DNA of 13,113 bases, from the NCBI GenBank assembly GCA_903928045.1, contig CAIYPH010000046.1, positions 1 to 13,113 on the forward strand. The letters are read 5' to 3'. Both the position numbers and the translations under genes were made by a program. This DNA is from an uncultured Rhodospirillales bacterium. GTDB lineage: Bacteria; Pseudomonadota; Alphaproteobacteria; Acetobacterales; Acetobacteraceae. The notes below the pieces were generated by a model. It did no database searches, was not told the DNA's origin, and worked only from the letters and a program-made list of their open reading frames with translations. This document shows, in pieces, positions 8,379 to 13,113 of the stretch (within the stretch, counting starts at the first letter, position 1; every line of letters begins with the position of its first letter).

Positions 8379-9362
8379 ATGCGCATCACGATACTGGGCG
8401 GCGGCGGGTTTCTTGGGCGCAAGGTGGCCGCTCGGCTGGCCGCCGCCGGCACGCTGGGCGGGCGGACAATCACCGCCATGACGCTGTTCGACCTCGCGGC
8501 CCCGCCGGTGCCCGAGGCGCCCTTCCCGGTGACGGCGATCGGCGGCGATATCGCGGAGTTGCCGGCCGAGGCGATACCGCCGGGCACCGAGGTGGTGTTC
8601 CACCTCGCCGCCGTGGTGAGCGCCGCGGCGGAGGCCGATTATGACCTTGGCCGCAGGGTGAATATTCGCGGGACCGATGCGGTGATCGATGCCTGCCGGC
8701 GCCTCGCCGCGCCGCCGCGGGTGGTGTTCACCAGTTCGATCGCCAGTTTCACCGGCGATCAGACCAGCGTGCTCGACGATTCCGTGCGACAGATCCCGTC
8801 GAATTCCTACGGCACGCAAAAGGCTGCGGCCGAAATGCTGCTGGCCGATGCCACGCGCCGCGGCTTCATGGATGCGGTAAGCCTGCGGCTGCCGACCATC
8901 ATCGTGCGACCCGGGTTTCCCAACAAAGCGTCCAGTTCCTTCTTCTCGGCCATCGTGCGCGAGCCGATGCTGGGGTTGGAGACTGACCTGCCGGTGCCCG
9001 ACGATTTCGCGGTGTGGGTGGCGAGCCCGCGGCGCGCGGTGGAGTGGCTGATCCATGCCGCGGCGATGGATACGGGGACGCTTGGGCTCGATCGCTCGCT
9101 GAACCTGCCGGGGATGAGCGTGAAGGTCGGCGAGATCCTGGCCGCGCTTGACCAGGTGCAACAGGGCGCGAGCGGGTTAGTGAAACGCGCGCCGGACCCG
9201 GTGATCGCCAGCATCGTCGGCGCCTGGCCGGCAGCGTTTCGCGCCGAGCGGGCGCGGAGTCTTGGGTTCACAGCGCATGAGCCGTTGATCGAGGTGATCC
9301 GGGCGTTCGTCGCCGATGACCTGGAAGCGACGCGGGAGGTTCGGGGGCTCGCGACGCCATAG
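8379..9362 (+). CDS. denD: D-erythronate dehydrogenase (DenD) family NAD-dependent oxidoreductase
   Basis: This 327-residue extended short-chain dehydrogenase matches the DenD family along its length. The Rossmann NAD site is ILGGGGFLGRK (Gly7, Gly10, Gly13). The motif VVFHLAAVVSAAAEADYDLG starts near residue 72. The catalytic residues are Ser119/Ser120 in VFTSS, Tyr144 and Lys148 (SYGTQK). Characteristic LRLPTIIVRPGFPN and SPRRAVEWLIHAA follow. DenD oxidises D-erythronate at C2 to 2-oxo-tetronate, which OtnK/OtnC/OtnI-type enzymes then convert to dihydroxyacetone phosphate. None of those partners is in this window, so the substrate here may be another hydroxy acid. An ATG at 8367 precedes the chosen one. 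I prefer 8379 because GGAGGAG (8369-8375) lies just before it and MRITILGGG is the natural Rossmann start. The SHMT-like gene lies 65 bases upstream on the same strand. Confidence 0.88.
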   Translation: MRITILGGGGFLGRKVAARLAAAGTLGGRTITAMTLFDLAAPPVPEAPFPVTAIGGDIAELPAEAIPPGTEVVFHLAAVVSAAAEADYDLGRRVNIRGTDAVIDACRRLAAPPRVVFTSSIASFTGDQTSVLDDSVRQIPSNSYGTQKAAAEMLLADATRRGFMDAVSLRLPTIIVRPGFPNKASSSFFSAIVREPMLGLETDLPVPDDFAVWVASPRRAVEWLIHAAAMDTGTLGLDRSLNLPGMSVKVGEILAALDQVQQGASGLVKRAPDPVIASIVGAWPAAFRAERARSLGFTAHEPLIEVIRAFVADDLEATREVRGLATP

Positions 9363-9380
9363 CTCGGGTGAGGGCTGGGA

Positions 9381-9436
9381 GGAAGGAAGCGCTTCTTTTT
9401 TGAAAAAATAGAAGCAAAAAACTTTTATCCATTTGG
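9381..9436 (-). repeat. A/T-rich hairpin repeat unit C, inverted copy of unit B
   Basis: On the minus strand it reads GGATAAAAG, GTTTTTTGCTTC, an A/T tract and GAAGCGCTTCCTTCC, almost the same as 54-110 on the plus strand. The hairpin is GCTTC (9391-9395) with GAAGC (9411-9415), with T's pairing A's inside. It begins 18 bases after the DenD stop, much as unit B lies close to the end of the hydroxylase gene. Both genes therefore run into the same end of the repeat. Confidence 0.75.
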
Positions 9437-9487
9437 CGTGTACCGCCCCCACCATCCAGGGAGAGTACGCCAACGGCATGGAACAGA

Positions 9488-9535
9488 GGGAAAAGTTTTT
9501 TTGGTTCTTTTTGTTCACAAAAAGAACACCCTTCC
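9488..9535 (+). repeat. A/T-rich hairpin repeat unit D
   Basis: It starts GGGAAAAGTTTTTTTGGTTC and contains a perfect 11-bp stem, GTTCTTTTTGT (9504-9514) with ACAAAAAGAAC (9517-9527), joined by the two-base turn TC. It then runs on as ACCCTTCC. Its first part matches unit A at 1-15 on the opposite strand. It is the GGTTC variant of the family, while units B and C are the GCTTC variant. Confidence 0.75.
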
Positions 9536-9704
9536 GGCGCTTCCCTTCGCGCGCGCTTAGCATGATGTTGCTTGCCCGCCGATCTCGGTTCACAAGTACC
9601 ATGGAGACCGCCGCGTCGGGAAACATGGGCACTTGTCACGCCACGCCGCCCGGGACTGGACGCACGAAGTGGGCCGCTGATCCGCTTCGCGCGGTTGGTT
9701 GCCT

Positions 9705-11480
9705 ATGAGACAGGCTGGATTGCGGCGCCGAGCGATCGCGGGCTTCGTGCTGCATGCGCCGCAAGTGCTGCGCGCCTTGGTGCGGGCCGACGAGGCCTGG
9801 CTGGTGGCGCTATCGGCCGTGGTGGGGATCACGGCAGGGCTTTGCGTGACCGCGATCAGCATGGTGACGCAGGCCATGCACCGTGTGCTGTTCCGGCTGG
9901 GTGCCCATGAGCGGCTGAGTGGGCAGGTCGATGTGCCTGCGATTAACACGGTGTTGTCGCTGGTGGTCGGCGGGCTGGTGGTCGGGCTGGCCGCGGTTGC
10001 GGTGACGCGGTGGTGGCCGCGGCGGGCGGTTGATCCGATCGAGGCGAACGCGCTGTATGGCGGGCGGATGTCGCTGAACGACAGCCTTATCGTGGTTGGG
10101 CAGACCATGCTCTCCAACGGCTTCGGCGCGTCCGTCGGGCTGGAGGCGGCCTACACGCAGATCGGCGCCGCGCTGGCGAGCCGGTTCGGGCGGATGTTTC
10201 GGCTGCGCCGCAACGACCTCCGCCTGCTGGTTGGCTGCGGCACGGCGGGCGCCATCGCGGCGGCGTTCAACGCGCCGTTGTGTGGCGCGTTTTATGCATT
10301 CGAGCTGGTGATCGGCACCTATGCGGTGGCCAATCTCGCGCCGGTGGGCATGGCGACGATTTCGGCAGTGACGGTGGTGCGGCTGCTGATCCCCGAGGAG
10401 TACGGGTTCGAGATCCGGGTACCGACCGCGATTGAGCCGGTCAGCTATCTGCCAATCCTGGCTCTGGGCATCATCTGCGCACTGGCCGGGATCGCGATCA
10501 TGCGGGGCGTGACGCTGACGGAGGCACTGTTTCGCCGCAGCGGGGTGCCGGTGTGGTCGCGCCCGTTGATTGGCGGGTTGGTGGTGGGGTTGCTGGCCTT
10601 GGTGTCACCGCAGGTGCTGTCCTCCGGCCATGCCGCGCTGCAGGTCGGGCTCGACGCGCCGTACGGGTTGGGCCAGATCGCGCTGCTGATCGTGCTGAAA
10701 TCGGTGGCCTCTGCGGTGTCGCTGGGTGCTGGATTTCGCGGCGGGCTGTTCTTCGCGTCGCTGTTTCTGGGCGCCCTGATGGGCAAGTTATTTGCAGCCG
10801 TGCTGGGCGGGTTCGCGTTCATGCAATCGGTGCCGGCGGTGGTGTGCGCGCTGGTGGGGATGAGCGCGCTGGCGGTGGCGATCGTTGGCGGGCCGCTGAC
10901 GATGACGTTCCTGGCGCTGGAGAGCACGGGCAGTTTCCCGCTGACCGTGGCGGTGATCGCCGCCAGTGTGGTTTCGGCGCTGACGGTGCGGCGGACATTC
11001 GGATACTCCTTCGCGACCTGGCGGTTTCATCTGCGCGGCGAGGCGATCCGAAGTGCGGTTGATATCGGCTGGATGCGCAGCTTGACGGTCGGGCGGATGA
11101 TGCGGCGCGAGGTGCGCACGGTGCGGGTGGATATGACGCTGGAGGCGTTCCGCCGGGATGTGGCGCTCGGCTCGACGGCACGGGTCGTGGCGGTCGATGA
11201 GGCCGGGAAATACGCGGGGATCGTGATGGTCGCCGAGATTCACGCCGCACAGCAGCATGGCGTGGTGCGCGCGATGCTGCATCACCAGGACGAAATGCTG
11301 GTGCCGCAGATGGTGATCAAGGATGCCGTGGCGCGGTTCGAAGAGGCCGAGGCTGACGCGCTGGCGGTGGTGGAAAGCCGGGAGAACCGACGGGTTCTCG
11401 GGGTGTTGACCGAGCAGTATGCGTTGCGGCGTTACAGCGAAGAGTTGGAGCGGCGGCGGCGGGAGTTGTCCGGCGAGTAG
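9705..11480 (+). CDS. ClC chloride channel family protein with CBS-like C-terminus
   Basis: This 591-residue inner-membrane protein has the ClC fold: about ten or more hydrophobic helices to about residue 430, then a cytoplasmic CBS-like region (MTLEAFRRDV and ARVVAVDEAGKYAGIV onward). The gating Glu is kept as Glu147 in GLEAAYTQIG (ClC-ec1 GREGPTVQIG). AAAFNAPLCGAFYAFEL (from about 185) matches ClC-ec1 AAAFNAPLAGILFIIEE. Glu200 aligns with Glu202, but the internal proton Glu203 is Leu201, which suggests a channel or uncoupled transporter (inference). The GSGIP filter motif is not recognisable, and GGIFAP is GGLFFAS (346-352). The start is uncertain: ATG 9705 has no clear ribosome site, and TTG 9699 is the only earlier one before an in-frame TGA at 9678. 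It stands alone between two gene-free stretches. Residue comparisons rely on the ClC-ec1 sequence from memory. Confidence 0.9.
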   Translation: MRQAGLRRRAIAGFVLHAPQVLRALVRADEAWLVALSAVVGITAGLCVTAISMVTQAMHRVLFRLGAHERLSGQVDVPAINTVLSLVVGGLVVGLAAVAVTRWWPRRAVDPIEANALYGGRMSLNDSLIVVGQTMLSNGFGASVGLEAAYTQIGAALASRFGRMFRLRRNDLRLLVGCGTAGAIAAAFNAPLCGAFYAFELVIGTYAVANLAPVGMATISAVTVVRLLIPEEYGFEIRVPTAIEPVSYLPILALGIICALAGIAIMRGVTLTEALFRRSGVPVWSRPLIGGLVVGLLALVSPQVLSSGHAALQVGLDAPYGLGQIALLIVLKSVASAVSLGAGFRGGLFFASLFLGALMGKLFAAVLGGFAFMQSVPAVVCALVGMSALAVAIVGGPLTMTFLALESTGSFPLTVAVIAASVVSALTVRRTFGYSFATWRFHLRGEAIRSAVDIGWMRSLTVGRMMRREVRTVRVDMTLEAFRRDVALGSTARVVAVDEAGKYAGIVMVAEIHAAQQHGVVRAMLHHQDEMLVPQMVIKDAVARFEEAEADALAVVESRENRRVLGVLTEQYALRRYSEELERRRRELSGE

Positions 11481-11583
11481 CGCAAGCTGGGGCACGTACC
11501 GATTGCGTCCGGCTCGCGCTTGTGCCTAACCTAGCCCAACGGGCCGGAAAGGCGCGGTAAAAGACAGCATTTGCCTCAGGCAG

Positions 11584-11637
11584 TGCCGGGAAGGAAAGCC
11601 ATCGTCCGCCTTAATGGACATCAGCACTTTTCCGGCA
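11584..11637 (+). other. Imperfect long-range hairpin in the leader
   Basis: TGCCGGGAAGG (11584-11594) pairs with CTTTTCCGGCA (11627-11637) over 11 positions, two of which are G-U pairs in RNA. The enclosed loop carries a small GTCC/GGAC (11604-11607 with 11615-11618) stem. It could be a structured 5' leader or the 3' end of the channel transcript. No known riboswitch class was recognised. Confidence 0.3.
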
Positions 11638-11647
11638 GGCACGGGCG

Positions 11648-11668
11648 GGTCATGACTGGGACATGACC
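11648..11668 (+). promoter_or_regulatory. Perfect 7-7-7 dyad, possible operator of the solute-binding protein gene
   Basis: GGTCATG, a seven-base spacer, and CATGACC form a perfect inverted repeat about 77 bases before the start codon. The sequence also repeats CATGAC directly at 11-bp offset (11651 and 11662), about one helical turn, and contains the palindrome GTCATGAC. This looks like a transcription-factor site. The regulator is not encoded in the window. Confidence 0.4.
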
Positions 11669-11744
11669 TTCTCGATCGTCTCGACGCCGAAGGCGTGCGT
11701 GAGAGGTGCCGGTAACGTCCGGCGGTTCAGGGAGGCGACAAAAA

Positions 11745-13085
11745 ATGAGCACGACACGTGTCACACGCCGTACTGCCCTCAAAATCGGAGCCGCATCCGC
11801 GGCGCTCCCCCTGGTGCATATCCGCACCGCCGGGGCAGCGGGCAAGGTCTCGATCTTCTTCTGGGACCACTGGGTCCCCGCCGGCAACGACGTCATAAAG
11901 AAACAGGTCGCGGCCTGGTCCGAAAAAAACAAAGTCGACGTGCAGGCCGACTTCATCACCTCGATGGGCAATCAGACCCTGCTCACCATCAACGCCGAGG
12001 CACAAGCCAAGCGCGGCCATGATGTGATCACCATCGGCAACTGGCTGGTGCGCGATCAGGCGGACCTGCTGGAGCCCGTCGATGACATCGTCGGCCGGCT
12101 CGAGAAGCAGTACGGCCCGGCCAACCGGGTGGCCAACTACTTTGGCAAGGCCAAGAACAAGTGGGCCGCGGTGCCCTCCTCCTGGGGCACGCAGAACAAG
12201 GGGCCGGCCGGGCGCATCTCGCTGCTGAAGCAGTATGCCGGCATCGACGTCCAAAAGATGTATCCGGCCACCGAAGGCCCCGAGACCGCCGAGGCCAAGG
12301 CCTGGACGCTGGATGCTATGCTCAAGGCCGCCGAGGCGATGCACAAGGCGGGCTTCCCCTTCGGCATCGGCCTCGGCACCACCGCTGATAACGTGGATAC
12401 CGCGGGCTCGATCTTCGCCTCCTTCGGCGCTGAGTTGGTGGATGCGGACGGCAAGATCCAGATCAAGTCCGCTGCCGTCCGGCAGGCGCTCGAATACTGC
12501 CAGAAGCTGGTCAAGTTCCTGCCGGACGACGCCCAGTCCTGGGACGACGCCTCCAACAACCGCGCCCTGATCTCGGGCAAGTCCGCCCTGATCTACAACC
12601 CGCCCTCGGCCTGGGCGGTCGCCGTGCGTGACGCTCCGGATGTCGCGAAGGATTGCTGGCACTTCCCGGTGCCGGCCGGGCCGAAAGGCCGCTTCGTGCC
12701 GCATAACATCAACTTCTGGGGCATCTGGCAGTTCGCTCAGAACAAGTCCGCCGCCAAGGATCTGGTCGAATATCTGATGCAGATCGAGAACGTCGATGCC
12801 CGCTCGCTCGCGGTGCTCGGCTACGATCTGCCGCCGTTCCAGAAGATGAACGAGTCGAAAGTGTGGGACAACATCGGCCCGCCCACCGGCTCGGTCTATA
12901 ACTATCCCGTGCGCAAGCAGCACAACGCCATCGAGCACGTCGCGCATATGCCGGCGCCGGCCGATATTGCAGTGCAGATCTATAATCGCGGCACCCTGCC
13001 GACGATGCTCGCCAAGCTGAAGAGCGGCGAGTCGATCGACGCTGTGATCAACTGGGGTACCAAGGAACTCGAGGGCTTCCTCTGA
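11745..13085 (+). CDS. Family 1 extracellular solute-binding protein (sugar-type ABC importer), Tat-exported
   Basis: This 446-residue protein resembles UgpB/MalE-type binding proteins (COG1653). The N-terminus has a twin-arginine signal, TRRTALKIGAASAA, with Arg8-Arg9, a short hydrophobic stretch and a probable cleavage near AGAA|G around residue 32. The mature part starts KVSIFFWDHWVPAG, followed by a typical hinge-domain layout with GHDVITIGNWLV and a late ALIYNPPSAWAVAV segment. It would capture a sugar or similar polyol in the periplasm and hand it to two permeases and an ATPase, presumably encoded just past the right edge. The ATG at 11745 follows GGAGG by nine bases and puts the twin arginines at the usual position; an earlier start at 11706 would bury the signal. 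Only 28 bases remain after its stop. Export in folded form is inferred. Ligand unknown. Confidence 0.92.
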   Translation: MSTTRVTRRTALKIGAASAALPLVHIRTAGAAGKVSIFFWDHWVPAGNDVIKKQVAAWSEKNKVDVQADFITSMGNQTLLTINAEAQAKRGHDVITIGNWLVRDQADLLEPVDDIVGRLEKQYGPANRVANYFGKAKNKWAAVPSSWGTQNKGPAGRISLLKQYAGIDVQKMYPATEGPETAEAKAWTLDAMLKAAEAMHKAGFPFGIGLGTTADNVDTAGSIFASFGAELVDADGKIQIKSAAVRQALEYCQKLVKFLPDDAQSWDDASNNRALISGKSALIYNPPSAWAVAVRDAPDVAKDCWHFPVPAGPKGRFVPHNINFWGIWQFAQNKSAAKDLVEYLMQIENVDARSLAVLGYDLPPFQKMNESKVWDNIGPPTGSVYNYPVRKQHNAIEHVAHMPAPADIAVQIYNRGTLPTMLAKLKSGESIDAVINWGTKELEGFL

Positions 13086-13113
13086 GTTTCCTGGCCGCGC
13101 CGGGGGCTTGCCC

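Larger units (their letters stand above)
9363..9704. other. Gene-free stretch with composite inverted repeats
   Basis: No credible gene is seen in these 342 bases. Two A/T-rich hairpin repeat units (9381-9436 and 9488-9535) point away from each other with a spacer of about 50 bases. From about 9540 to the channel gene the sequence is ordinary GC-rich DNA without a convincing promoter or ribosome site. Short open frames here have no family resemblance and include the repeats themselves. Confidence 0.6.
11481..11744 (+). other. Gene-free leader upstream of the solute-binding protein gene, rich in inverted repeats
   Basis: No credible gene is present. It holds TGCCTCAGGCA (11572-11582, a 5-1-5 palindrome), a long imperfect hairpin at 11584-11637, a perfect dyad at 11648-11668, a small ACGCC/GGCGT hairpin at 11684-11696, and GCCGG/CCGGC (11708-11712 with 11719-11723) just before the ribosome site GGAGG at 11731-11735. 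No convincing -35/-10 pair was found, so the promoter is unplaced. Confidence 0.5.

Noticed and set aside
9491..9530. T-rich hairpin at unit D as an intrinsic terminator of DenD
   Set aside because: The stem is A/T pairs and is followed by ACCCTTCC, not a T-run. The T-tract lies inside the stem.
9433..9708. Short open frame between DenD and the ClC gene
   Set aside because: It runs through the repeat hairpin, has no ribosome site and no family features.

Overview
This is a GC-rich, gene-dense window of bacterial chromosome. Gene content, very high GC at third codon positions, and A/T-rich 'AAAGTTTTTTGGTTCTTTTT' type intergenic repeats suggest an alphaproteobacterium, most likely Acetobacteraceae or a relative in Rhodospirillales. 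That placement is inference; there is no rRNA or marker gene here.

Layout from left to right. (1) Positions 1-143 hold a composite A/T-rich repeat: one unit cut by the window edge, and one complete unit. (2) 144-2668 (minus) is a two-gene molybdenum hydroxylase: a [2Fe-2S] subunit whose stop overlaps the start of the molybdopterin subunit (ATGA). (3) 2715-3329 (plus) is a type II toxin-antitoxin pair, DUF3018/MazE-like antitoxin and MazF/PemK toxin, with a perfect 14-bp palindrome just before the antitoxin. (4) 3343-6859 (minus) is an operon read in the order amidohydrolase, DppD-like ATPase, DppF-like ATPase. No permease or binding protein accompanies the ATPases. (5) 6988-9362 (plus), divergent from that operon, has a serine hydroxymethyltransferase-like PLP enzyme and a D-erythronate dehydrogenase (DenD) family oxidoreductase. 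(6) 9363-9704 is a gene-free stretch carrying a second, inverted copy of the composite repeat. (7) 9705-11480 (plus) is a divergent ClC chloride channel family protein with a C-terminal CBS-like region. (8) 11481-11744 is a gene-free leader with inverted repeats. (9) 11745-13085 (plus) is a Tat-exported family 1 solute-binding protein, probably the first gene of a sugar-type ABC operon that continues past the window.

How the parts may work together. The amidohydrolase, the two ATPases, the SHMT-like enzyme and DenD share one 128-bp divergent control region and look like a catabolic island: import of a small nitrogen compound, hydrolysis, C-C cleavage, oxidation of a hydroxy acid. The substrate cannot be read from the sequence. 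Two of these enzymes lack residues central to the best-known activities of their families. The SHMT-like protein has lost the counterparts of E. coli GlyA Ser35, Tyr55, Glu57, Tyr65 and His228. The amidohydrolase has Gln where deaminases and chlorohydrolases keep a catalytic Glu. These departures, and the inverted composite repeats that bracket all of 1-9535, are the most interesting features. I found no CRISPR array, phage gene, transposase, tRNA or rRNA.
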